Position numbers and translations under genes: made by a program | Notes under the pieces: generated by a model | Told to the model about the DNA's origin: nothing | Seen by the model: the letters and a program-made list of their open reading frames with translations, nothing else | Database searches by the model: none | Part shown: in pieces, positions 1-6,223 of the stretch | Layout: every line of letters starts with the position of its first letter | Numbering within the stretch: the first letter of the stretch is position 1 | From: Candidatus Zixiibacteriota bacterium | Lineage (GTDB): Bacteria; Zixibacteria; MSB-5A5; GN15; FEB-12 | DNA: 6,223 bases | NCBI GenBank assembly: GCA_023132995.1 | Contig: JAGLXI010000021.1 | Coordinates: forward strand, 1 to 6,223 | Reading direction: 5' to 3'

Positions 1-2
1 AC

Positions 3-2288
3 TGTGCTGCCCGTGGTATGAGCGGTGCGGACGTTGTCGGTTCGGCCAACGGTGAGTTGTACCTGGCTGTTTCGGACGATGGTGGTCTGACCTGGGATCT
101 GCCTCGTAACCTGACCAATTCGCACACGCCGGGTTGTGACTCCGCCACCGGCGTGGGTGGCCGCTGCGAGTCGGATCACTGGCCGTCGATGGCGCGTTTC
201 GGCACCGACATTATCGGCGACGACATGACGGGAGCTGAGAAATTGATCCCGACAGGAACGCTTGCCGAAGACAACGGCTGGTATCTGGATGTGCAGTTCA
301 TCAGCGACCCGGATGCGGGTGGTATTGTGCAGGATGAAGGCACCTGGCAGAATGCAGACGTGAAGTGGTTCCGCCTGGGCTGCGTGCTCCCGGAGCCGTC
401 GCCCCTGCTGGCGCCGTCCTGGGCCTCTATCGGTTTCCCCTCCTGGACCCATCAATACGATATCCATGACACCGATCTGGTGCTGGAGAACACGGGTAAC
501 GCGGCTGCTATCTTCACGGTAGGACTCGAAGAAGACACGGGACCTGCCGGCTGGCTGGCTGTTGGCCCCCTCCTGCAGGGTACTGTCAACCTTCCGTCCG
601 GTCTTGACGGTATCATGAATGAGAACGTGCTAATCAATGCCCTGGGCGAGGTTGGTGGCGACCCGGGCACGATCCACTATCTTGCCGGTCGTTTGATCCT
701 GACTGGTAACCATATCGGCAGTCCCACTACTATCGAGATCGAGCACTGGGTTGCTGATACTGTTATCACGCCGGTCTGGGATACGATCTATGCCGGCAGC
801 GGTAGCAAGTACACCGCCTGCATGGCTCTGACCGTTGCCAACAACGGCAACTGGGGTCACAATGGCGCCGGGCATGTCAACATGGACTATTATGACTATG
901 GTGACTGCGACGACGCCGAAGAAGGCAGTGAGGGCGACACCATTCCGGGTGACGCCACAATCTATGCCTATGACGCCTCGCCGGTGATCTGCTGGTTGGA
1001 TGAGTCCACCGATCCAGACTCGGTCCGCTGCAACTGGTCGATCTTCGACGACGGTTACCTCTCTGATCATGGCTTCTTCCCGTGGAGCCACACGGAGTCG
1101 GAACTTTCACCGTTGGGCGACTACGAGGTCTTCAAGTCTGAGTTCGTGACGCGTGACACTGGTATCATGTTTGAGAAGCAGTGGATTGCTCCGCGCGCGG
1201 CGGTTGACAGTTGCCACTTCCTGGTCCAGTACCTGAAGATCTACGCCATAGATGACGAGACGCACACTGGTCTGGCCATCGGTGAGGCGATCGACTGGGA
1301 TATTCCTTCCGACTCGGCGGCTTGGAACCGTTCCGGTTTCGATGCCGACCTCCGGCTGATTTATCAGCAGGGTTCGGAGTTTGACCAGGATGACGCCTAC
1401 GAGTGCATGGACAATGATGATCGTTACGGCGGTATCGAGTTGCTGGGGATCTTTGAGAACGGCGATACGGCGACCGAGCAGTACGGCTGCTACACAAAGG
1501 ACAACTCGCGCCAGGTCTATCCGGCCGGCGGGTTCGTTCCCGAATCGCTTTACACCCACATGGCCAACCTTGAAGGCTACAATATCGAGCCGGATTCGGT
1601 TGACGCCGATCAACACTCGGTAATGACATTCCGCTGGGATTACACCCTTGCTCCGGGTGACGTCCTGGAGGTCTACAAGTGCTTGATCACCGGCAATGAA
1701 GGCTTAGCGGCCTTTCTCGAAGACGCCGAAGCCTGCCATTGCTGGTATGCCAAGCACCTTGAGCCGAACTGGCCGCCGACGCTGGATTCGATCAATCCGG
1801 GTGAAGATCCGTTGACGTTCCTGGCTGATAAGGAGAACACGATCAATGTCTCGGCCACCGATCCTAACGCGTGCGAGGAGCTTTTCCTGACTGCCGCGCC
1901 CGAGGACGGTTGGGACTTTGTGGACAACGGCGACGGCACCGGTGTTTTCACGTGGACACCCACGCTGGCCGACACCGGCCTCTACACCATCACGTTCACG
2001 GTTGACGACAAGCGAAGCCGAGACACCTACGAAGAGGTTGTCGATATCGAGGTAATCGGTGGCTGCTGCGTGATCCGCGGTGACGTCGACCACAGCGGTG
2101 TTCTGCCTATTGATATCGCTGACCTGGTGTGGTTGGTAGACTACATGTTTGTCCAAGGTCTTGAGCCACCGTGCTGGGACGAGGGTGATGTCGACGGTAG
2201 CGGTTTTGAGCCGATTGACATTGCTGACCTGGTGTGGTTGGTAGACTACATGTTTGTCCAGGGTGATCCTCCGCCACCCTGTTACTAA
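3..2288 (+). CDS. Large secreted multidomain protein with Asp-box N-terminal part and C-terminal tandem dockerin (5' partial)
   Basis: The reading frame is open to the left edge, so the true start and any signal peptide lie outside; the Met at 18 is probably internal. Residues below count from that Met. Residues 19-26 (SDDGGLTW) are a perfect Asp-box (SxDxGxTW), typical of sialidase/BNR propellers, so residues 1 to about 120 are probably the end of a propeller. Residues 128-248 look like a beta-sandwich (DLVLENTGN, WLAVGP). Residues 252-570 are a large domain I cannot assign, rich in Asp, Tyr, Trp and Cys. Residues 584-685 resemble a putative Ig/cadherin-like domain (VFTWTPTLADTGLYTITFTV). 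Residues 688-756 are two dockerin-like calcium-binding repeats, after a GGCC stretch. There is no T9SS sorting domain, so surface retention would need dockerin binding or something else. No catalytic activity can be assigned. It is probably extracellular, and a terminator follows directly. Confidence 0.85.
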   Translation, partial: CAARGMSGADVVGSANGELYLAVSDDGGLTWDLPRNLTNSHTPGCDSATGVGGRCESDHWPSMARFGTDIIGDDMTGAEKLIPTGTLAEDNGWYLDVQFISDPDAGGIVQDEGTWQNADVKWFRLGCVLPEPSPLLAPSWASIGFPSWTHQYDIHDTDLVLENTGNAAAIFTVGLEEDTGPAGWLAVGPLLQGTVNLPSGLDGIMNENVLINALGEVGGDPGTIHYLAGRLILTGNHIGSPTTIEIEHWVADTVITPVWDTIYAGSGSKYTACMALTVANNGNWGHNGAGHVNMDYYDYGDCDDAEEGSEGDTIPGDATIYAYDASPVICWLDESTDPDSVRCNWSIFDDGYLSDHGFFPWSHTESELSPLGDYEVFKSEFVTRDTGIMFEKQWIAPRAAVDSCHFLVQYLKIYAIDDETHTGLAIGEAIDWDIPSDSAAWNRSGFDADLRLIYQQGSEFDQDDAYECMDNDDRYGGIELLGIFENGDTATEQYGCYTKDNSRQVYPAGGFVPESLYTHMANLEGYNIEPDSVDADQHSVMTFRWDYTLAPGDVLEVYKCLITGNEGLAAFLEDAEACHCWYAKHLEPNWPPTLDSINPGEDPLTFLADKENTINVSATDPNACEELFLTAAPEDGWDFVDNGDGTGVFTWTPTLADTGLYTITFTVDDKRSRDTYEEVVDIEVIGGCCVIRGDVDHSGVLPIDIADLVWLVDYMFVQGLEPPCWDEGDVDGSGFEPIDIADLVWLVDYMFVQGDPPPPCY
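2079..2285 (+). repeat. Tandem dockerin-like repeat, 105-nt unit, encoding the C-terminus of the first gene
   Basis: Two head-to-tail units, 2079-2183 and 2184-2285, each start with GDVD and contain IDIADLVWLVDYMFVQG. The DNA is nearly unchanged over the helix part: 2118-2155 and 2223-2260 are identical for 38 bases, including all third codon positions. Asp/Ser ligands at loop positions 1, 3 and 5 (DVDHS, DVDGS) fit calcium binding as in type I dockerins. The units diverge in the loop (HSGVLP against GSGFEP) and in the Pro/Cys-rich tails (LEPPCWDE against DPPPPCY). Confidence 0.88.
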
Positions 2289-2333
2289 GGCCTGACATTG
2301 GACGGAATCGATAGATTCCTTCTGATAGATGCG

Positions 2334-2366
2334 CGGCCATCCCTGCCCTGCAGGGGTGGCCGTTTT
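2334..2366 (+). terminator. Rho-independent terminator of the dockerin-protein gene
   Basis: A stem of about 13 bp pairs 2334-2346 with 2350-2362 (CGGCCATCCCTGC with GCAGGGGTGGCCG, one G-T wobble) around a CCT loop. TTTT at 2363-2366 and a further T-rich stretch follow. It begins about 45 bases after the TAA of the upstream gene. Confidence 0.85.
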
Positions 2367-2484
2367 CTATTGGGCTCACTTTGCCCGGAAGTGGGAGTCC
2401 ACTTGGGGCCTGGCGGCCCTTCCCTGTGCCACGGGTGGTCCTGTGACGCCCGGGCTATTTTGTTTCCCCCGCCGTTTTTTTTGA
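2367..2484. other. Intergenic region without a recognised gene
   Basis: This stretch is GC-rich, with a small hairpin at 2389-2404 (AAGTGG-GAGT-CCACTT). It ends in a run of eight T at 2475-2482, directly upstream of the next -35 box, where it could act as an UP-like element. A short + frame at 2298-2543 crosses the terminator and the promoter, has low-complexity composition, and is not considered a gene. Confidence 0.5.
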
Positions 2485-2513
2485 TTGACTGGGTCGTGTG
2501 GTACGTTTATTAT
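2485..2513 (+). promoter_or_regulatory. Sigma70-like promoter for the T9SS-sorted protein gene
   Basis: TTGACT at 2485-2490 and TATTAT at 2508-2513 are separated by exactly 17 bases. A T tract lies just upstream. The start of transcription would fall near 2520, leaving a leader of about 140 nt before the ATG at 2661. The same -35 hexamer and spacing recur before the third gene, which supports both calls. Confidence 0.65.
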
Positions 2514-2519
2514 GTATGG

Positions 2520-2660
2520 GATTGTGAATCGAACTGTCGATGACGGTGTGGGGTGCGTCTCGCACTGCAGGGAGGTGAAGCAATAACGATTTGATAATTC
2601 GTGTTGGTGTTCGTGATATAGACAGATAGAATGTAATCTTTTTTCCATGGAGGTTCGAAA
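2520..2660 (+). other. Long 5' leader of the T9SS-sorted protein gene, with RBS
   Basis: The RBS is GGAGG at 2649-2653, seven bases before the ATG, which fixes the start. Further upstream are two short perfect hairpins: ATCGA-ACTG-TCGAT at 2528-2541 and GTGCG-TCT-CGCAC at 2553-2565. A second strong Shine-Dalgarno-like stretch (GGGAGGTGAAG, 2570-2580) has no well-spaced ATG. The nearest candidate is a 12-codon TTG frame at 2591-2629, with spacing too long to trust. No known riboswitch class is recognised. Confidence 0.45.
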
Positions 2661-3845
2661 ATGAAACTCAAACTGCTTGGAGTCTTGCTTCTCATGGTGC
2701 TTTTCGCGTCCGGCACAGTGCTGGGGAGCAGCCTTACACTTGAGCGGGTGGAAGGGCTGTACGAGGCGGGTAAACTACCGATTGACGAGACTATTGTGTT
2801 CTACATCCGCATGACAAATACTGAAGGCGTGGAAATGAGGGGCATAATAAACGGATTTCGACTTCACTCCGAAGACGGCGCCGAGTGGACTTCTACCGTG
2901 GGCGATACTCTTGCTACGCTCGACTGGGCGACCATTTTCCCTATTGCCCATATCATCGAAAACTCTGTCTTTAGTGTGACTGGCTCTGGCGCGGATACGA
3001 TCGGATTCAACTTTGCCGGCATGGGGGGCGGGCTACCTGCTGATTTCGATGATACTGCCTACACGCTGACCATCGGTCCGATTGCAGCGGCGCATCATGG
3101 CAAGACTATCTGCCTTGACTCGAGCTTCTACCCGCCGTCAGGGCTCTGGAAGTGGGCGGCAGGCGGCGGTGATAACTATTTCCCCGACTGGGATGGGCCA
3201 CACTGCTATACAGTTTATGATCCTGCCGCCAAGCCAAGCTTTGTGGCGGATCCCGTCGAGGTCGTCTGGGACCTTGACCAGATCCAGCCCGCCAATGTCG
3301 ACGTCGTAATCACCGATTCAGACGCCAGCGGCATCAGCTTCACGCTGGCCAAGAGCCAGGATTGGCTGGTGATTGACCCGGATGTGGGAACCACCCCGCA
3401 GACAATAACCTGCTCGCTGGTGGTCGATATCTTAGTAACGGGCCAGATGTATTACGACACTATCTGGGTGACGTCTGACGACGCCGGGAACTCACCGTTT
3501 GCGGTGCCGTGTAGCGTTTACGTGATAGCGTCCGATGTCGAACTGTACGGCGGTGAAAACCGGCCGACCAGTTTTACGCTGAGCCAAAACTACCCGAACC
3601 CGTTTAACCCCAGGACGCAAATCAGGTTTGATCTGCCGGTCAGGACGCATGTGAGTCTGACGGTCTATAATGTCCTCGGCCAGCAGGTGAACGCACTAGT
3701 CGACGAGGTGCTGCCGCGTGGTCAGTATGTGGTCGATTGGGACGGTGCCGACCAGAGCGGATCAGCAGTATCGTCCGGCATTTACTTCTATCGCATTGAG
3801 GCCGAGACCTTTACTGAAACCAGGAAGATGGTTCTGCTAAAGTAG
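2661..3845 (+). CDS. Exported protein with BACON-like domain and T9SS type A C-terminal sorting domain
   Basis: A complete 394-aa protein. Residues 1-22 are a signal peptide: MKLKLL, then a hydrophobic core (GVLLLMVLFASG), with likely cleavage after VLG. Residues 23-190 form a beta-rich domain I cannot name; it contains GIINGFRLHSEDGAEW, GSGADTIGF and ICLDSSFYPPSG. Residues about 194-289 resemble a BACON/Ig-like sandwich (SQDWLVIDPDVGTTPQTITC, then YYDTIWVTSDD and a closing beta strand). Residues 303-394 are a clear type A T9SS sorting domain: FTLSQNYPNPFNP, then VYNVLGQQV, GIYFYRIEAE and final RKMVLLK. In this family the sorting domain directs the folded protein across the outer membrane and is removed or used for anchoring, so the mature product is secreted or on the surface. 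No catalytic motif is seen; a binding, adhesive or structural role is inferred. It is transcribed alone, between its own promoter and a strong terminator. Confidence 0.93.
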   Translation: MKLKLLGVLLLMVLFASGTVLGSSLTLERVEGLYEAGKLPIDETIVFYIRMTNTEGVEMRGIINGFRLHSEDGAEWTSTVGDTLATLDWATIFPIAHIIENSVFSVTGSGADTIGFNFAGMGGGLPADFDDTAYTLTIGPIAAAHHGKTICLDSSFYPPSGLWKWAAGGGDNYFPDWDGPHCYTVYDPAAKPSFVADPVEVVWDLDQIQPANVDVVITDSDASGISFTLAKSQDWLVIDPDVGTTPQTITCSLVVDILVTGQMYYDTIWVTSDDAGNSPFAVPCSVYVIASDVELYGGENRPTSFTLSQNYPNPFNPRTQIRFDLPVRTHVSLTVYNVLGQQVNALVDEVLPRGQYVVDWDGADQSGSAVSSGIYFYRIEAETFTETRKMVLLK

Positions 3846-3866
3846 TACCCACAACGCCATTAGATT

Positions 3867-3901
3867 ATGAAAAAGCCCCCGGTCTCCGGGGGCTTTTTCA
3901 T
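3867..3901. terminator. Strong symmetric rho-independent terminator
   Basis: A perfect stem of 16 bp pairs 3867-3882 with 3886-3901 around a TCT loop. Its core is AAAAAGCCCCCGG paired with CCGGGGGCTTTTT. It has T5 after the stem on the + strand and the complementary A5 before it, so it could stop transcription from either direction. It lies about 20 bases after the TAG of the T9SS-protein gene. Confidence 0.95.
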
Positions 3902-3967
3902 GGGTCGTGGCCCGGGGCGCGTTTTGTATGTTAAGTGCTTAGTAGACGGCGTGTTACGCGTTTATTC

Positions 3968-3996
3968 TTGACTTCCTGCTACATTGGTGGTATCAT
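3968..3996 (+). promoter_or_regulatory. Sigma70-like promoter for the glycoside hydrolase gene
   Basis: TTGACT at 3968-3973 and TATCAT at 3991-3996 are separated by 17 bases. Transcription would start near 4003, giving a leader of about 50 nt. The region is AT-rich compared with the genes on both sides and lies beyond the preceding terminator, so the glycoside hydrolase gene has its own transcription unit. Confidence 0.65.
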
Positions 3997-4019
3997 ATAG
4001 GCTTGTATCCGGTATATGA
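3993..4019. promoter_or_regulatory. Inverted repeat over the -10/start region, candidate operator
   Basis: TCATATA at 3993-3999 is the reverse complement of TATATGA at 4013-4019. Inside it, GG at 4000-4001 faces CC at 4009-4010. The repeat covers the end of the -10 box and the expected transcription start, where a repressor site would work. AT-rich seven-base repeats can also arise by chance, so this is only a candidate. Confidence 0.35.
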
Positions 4020-4052
4020 CACAATGTAACTTATTGAGGTATAAGGCATTAT

Positions 4053-6223
4053 ATGTTAGGCGTAATTGGTAACAAGTTCTCGATTGGCAAGGAAACGTAT
4101 CATCCGTTCTCTGCTGAAATGCATTATTTCAGGATCGACAAGCGGTACTGGTCGATCTGTTTTGAGCGGATGAAGAGGGCCGGCTACCGTATTATTGCTA
4201 CTGCCGTACCTTGGAACGTTCATCAGGATGAGAACAAACATCTTGATTTCGCCGGTTTTTCCGATCCAAGGAAGGACCTCATTGTTTTCCTTGAGTTGGC
4301 GCGTGAGTTCGGCTTCAAGGTGATCCTGCGCCCCGGCCCCTGCGTATGGGGACAGCTTGAGAACGGCGGGCTGCCGCGGTCCATATTCAACGATCTGAAA
4401 GTATTTGCAAGGGATGCTTCCGGCCAGGAGAGGAAGCTGCGTGGAGATCACGGGGTCGACGGCGGTTACCTGCCCAGTTATCTTCACAGGAACTTTCAGT
4501 TCCATCTCAAGAACTACTTTCGGGCCTTCATTGAGATCACAAAGAACTACGTTCATCCTCGCGGTCCGGTGTTCATGGTGGAACTGGACTACGAGACCTC
4601 GTTCGGCCGCCTCCTTGAGCCTGACAGCGCCGACTATAACCCGGACGTTCTGGCTGAGTACTATTCTCCCTTTCTTGAGCACTTGTACGGGGATATCAAG
4701 AAGCTCAACGCCCTCTACAAGGAAAAAAACGCAGCTTTCGACCGGGTGGAGCCGCCGCGAAAGTTCGTCGGTCTTGAGGCAAAGGGTTTCCCCAAGGCGA
4801 TGGACTGGTTCCGCTTCAGGGAGTTCATGCTCAATGCCTACCTTGAGATGCTCGAAGAGGTGTTTACATCCTTCACGGTCGAGCCGCTGATCTTTCGGTC
4901 GTTGTATTTTCGTCCCGGAGATATCCTGCCGGCCTACAACCTGGTGCCGGATGACAGGTCGCCATTCTTGGGTGCCAATGTCTTCCCGGGCGGCAACTAT
5001 CTCGATTTGTCGGTCAAGGCACGGTTCATGCAGTCGGAGTATGGCTTTGCCTTTGCGTCGTCGTTTGTCTCCGGCTCCGCTGCGGCTGATCCCGACCGTG
5101 AGGCTGAGCAGGCTCCTATCAAGAGCAGCACACGCCGCTTCTACCTGGCAGCCGGCCTCTCGTCCGGCTTTAAGGGCCTCAACCAGTACATGTTTGTCGA
5201 CCGTGACCACTGGTATGACGCCCCTCTGCACAGTGATGGAACGGTTTCGGACGGCTACGAGGTGGCCAAGCGATTCAACCTCGCCATTACCGCCATCGGT
5301 CTGGAGGAGATGAAGTCCAGTCAGCCAGTCGCCGTGGTCGGCAACCGGCTCTATTACTGGATGCGTTACACGTCGGGGGGCAAACTGTTTCCCTATGTCA
5401 AGAAGTTGATGGACGAATCCACCTCTGGTTTCTGCCGGGACCTGATGAGGCTGAAGATCGGTTACGGCATCCGTGAGAACCTGGAGTGGGAAACGATGAA
5501 AAAATACCAACTCCTGTTCATTCCGTCCACCGAGGTAATGGCCGAGAAGGACCAGGAAGCGATTGTCGATCTCGTGAAGTCCGGAGTCTCTGTGGTTCTG
5601 TGCGGGCTGATGCCACGCTACAATGAAAACCTCAAGGACTGCCAGGTTCTGGCCAATCATTTTCGGATCAAGACCAGCGTGGATTACCGCATAGGCACGA
5701 TCGAGCACAAGACAGGTTCCTTTTCCACTTACATTTACGGAGTGATCCGGTCTTCGGACGACGCCAAGGTCAAGAAGCTGTGCAATAGCGGCACCAAAGT
5801 TTCGGGTGTGTGCTCGTCGCGTTTCAAGGGTAACCTGTACCTCTTTGCCTTTGATCTTTCCTCCGGCGGGAATCACCAGAAGCTCTCGTATCTGGAGTCG
5901 GTGCTGCAGCTGGAGAAGATATCATCGCATCTGTTCTGCAGTGATCCGTCGGTTGATATTTCGTTTCAGATGGGTGCGAAAAAAGGCCTTTTGTTCATTG
6001 TCGCACCTCCCCCGGGTGAGCTCTCGGACGGCCTGGAAGGCAGCTGTAGGGAAGTAATAATCAAAGCTGACCTCAAGCTACTCGGTTTCAAGGCGGCCAA
6101 ACTCAAGCTGACCGATGTGTTCGGAGGAGAGGAAACAAAGCCGCTTCGAACTACCGCCAGGGAACTTAAAGAAGGCCTCCCGCTGGAGATGACCTTCCCC
6201 GACGGCCGTATTTTCCTGGTTGA
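4053..6223 (+). CDS. GH35/GH42-like beta-galactosidase family glycoside hydrolase (3' partial)
   Basis: The frame is open for 723 codons to the window edge. ATG at 4053 is the first possible start after an in-frame TGA at 4035, with GAGGT at 4036-4040 and AAGG at 4043-4046 as ribosome-binding candidates. No signal peptide is seen, so a cytoplasmic enzyme is expected. The N-terminal barrel is GH35/GH42-like: AEMHYFRIDKRYW (21-33), VPWNVH (52-57), VILRPGP (90-96) and NGGLPR (104-109). The presumed acid/base is E181 in MVELDYETSFG; clan GH-A normally has Asn-Glu there, but here Tyr precedes Glu. Residues 202-270 follow GH42 style (FLEHLYGDIKKLNALY, DWFRFREF). E329 in MQSEYGFA is the likely nucleophile; its 148-residue spacing from E181 is closer to GH42 than to GH35. 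NQYMFVDRDHWYDAPLHSDG (378-397) resembles the GH35 barrel end. Residues 426-545 look like the GH42 trimerisation, amidotransferase-like fold (YQLLFIPSTEV). The rest is unassigned. The expected reaction is hydrolysis of beta-galactosides or similar glycosides; the exact substrate is unknown. Confidence 0.88.
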   Translation, partial: MLGVIGNKFSIGKETYHPFSAEMHYFRIDKRYWSICFERMKRAGYRIIATAVPWNVHQDENKHLDFAGFSDPRKDLIVFLELAREFGFKVILRPGPCVWGQLENGGLPRSIFNDLKVFARDASGQERKLRGDHGVDGGYLPSYLHRNFQFHLKNYFRAFIEITKNYVHPRGPVFMVELDYETSFGRLLEPDSADYNPDVLAEYYSPFLEHLYGDIKKLNALYKEKNAAFDRVEPPRKFVGLEAKGFPKAMDWFRFREFMLNAYLEMLEEVFTSFTVEPLIFRSLYFRPGDILPAYNLVPDDRSPFLGANVFPGGNYLDLSVKARFMQSEYGFAFASSFVSGSAAADPDREAEQAPIKSSTRRFYLAAGLSSGFKGLNQYMFVDRDHWYDAPLHSDGTVSDGYEVAKRFNLAITAIGLEEMKSSQPVAVVGNRLYYWMRYTSGGKLFPYVKKLMDESTSGFCRDLMRLKIGYGIRENLEWETMKKYQLLFIPSTEVMAEKDQEAIVDLVKSGVSVVLCGLMPRYNENLKDCQVLANHFRIKTSVDYRIGTIEHKTGSFSTYIYGVIRSSDDAKVKKLCNSGTKVSGVCSSRFKGNLYLFAFDLSSGGNHQKLSYLESVLQLEKISSHLFCSDPSVDISFQMGAKKGLLFIVAPPPGELSDGLEGSCREVIIKADLKLLGFKAAKLKLTDVFGGEETKPLRTTARELKEGLPLEMTFPDGRIFLV

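Noticed and set aside
630..2156. Several - strand open frames of 100-169 aa under the first gene
   Set aside because: They overlap the well-supported dockerin-protein frame, overlap each other, lack family features, and are explained by the GC-rich codon pattern of the + strand.
2079..2285. Evidence for a classical cellulosome
   Set aside because: The dockerin is not attached to a visible cellulase and no proven cohesin is present. Dockerin-like repeats are common in non-cellulosomal FCB proteins.
2389..2404. Small hairpin as a second terminator
   Set aside because: It has only a 6-bp stem and no T tract directly after it.
2298..2543. 81-aa + frame between the first two genes
   Set aside because: It runs through a rho-independent terminator and the following promoter, has no good RBS, and encodes a low-complexity sequence.
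2591..2629. 12-codon TTG-started leader frame
   Set aside because: The SD-like stretch is about 14 bases away and the start is a rare codon. It is kept only as a remark in the leader entry.
4056..5876. 606-aa open frame on the - strand
   Set aside because: It lies antisense to the + frame starting at 4053, which is open for 723 codons and carries clear glycoside hydrolase motifs. The antisense protein shows no recognisable domain and is a shadow.

Overview
The window suggests a bacterium of the FCB superphylum, most likely candidate division Zixibacteria or a near relative. Two signs point there. One secreted protein ends in a textbook type IX secretion (T9SS) sorting domain with NYPNPFNP and a final KMVLLK. 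Another ends in a dockerin-like pair of the 'GDVDxSG...IDIADLVWLVDYMF' kind that I associate with Zixibacteria-like genomes. The lineage rests on recalled protein style, not on a marker gene.

Layout, all genes on the + strand: (1) 3-2288, the 3' part of a large multidomain extracellular protein. It carries an Asp-box propeller remnant, beta-sandwich domains, a large unrecognised domain, an Ig-like domain and a C-terminal tandem dockerin. A rho-independent terminator follows at 2334-2366. (2) 2367-2660, an intergenic stretch with a good sigma70-like promoter (TTGACT-17-TATTAT) and a leader of about 140 nt. (3) 2661-3845, a complete 394-aa exported protein with a signal peptide, an unrecognised beta-rich domain, a BACON-like domain and a T9SS type A sorting domain. 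A strong, symmetric terminator follows at 3867-3901. (4) 3968-4052, a second sigma70-like promoter (TTGACT-17-TATCAT) with an AT-rich inverted repeat across the -10/start region. (5) 4053 to the window end, a glycoside hydrolase of at least 723 residues, open at its 3' end. It has mixed GH35/GH42 beta-galactosidase features, no signal peptide, and an altered residue beside its presumed acid/base.

Each gene has its own promoter or terminator, so this is three transcription units rather than one operon. The first two encode cell-surface or secreted proteins. The third is probably a cytoplasmic enzyme acting on small galactosides or related oligosaccharides. A functional link is possible but not shown: the dockerin of gene 1 could dock on a T9SS-anchored partner, and gene 2 has an uncharacterised N-terminal beta domain. 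The most unusual points are the Asn-to-Tyr change next to the GH catalytic glutamate, the near-identical nucleotide duplication in the dockerin, and the large unassigned domain of gene 1. I found no RNA genes, mobile elements or CRISPR arrays.
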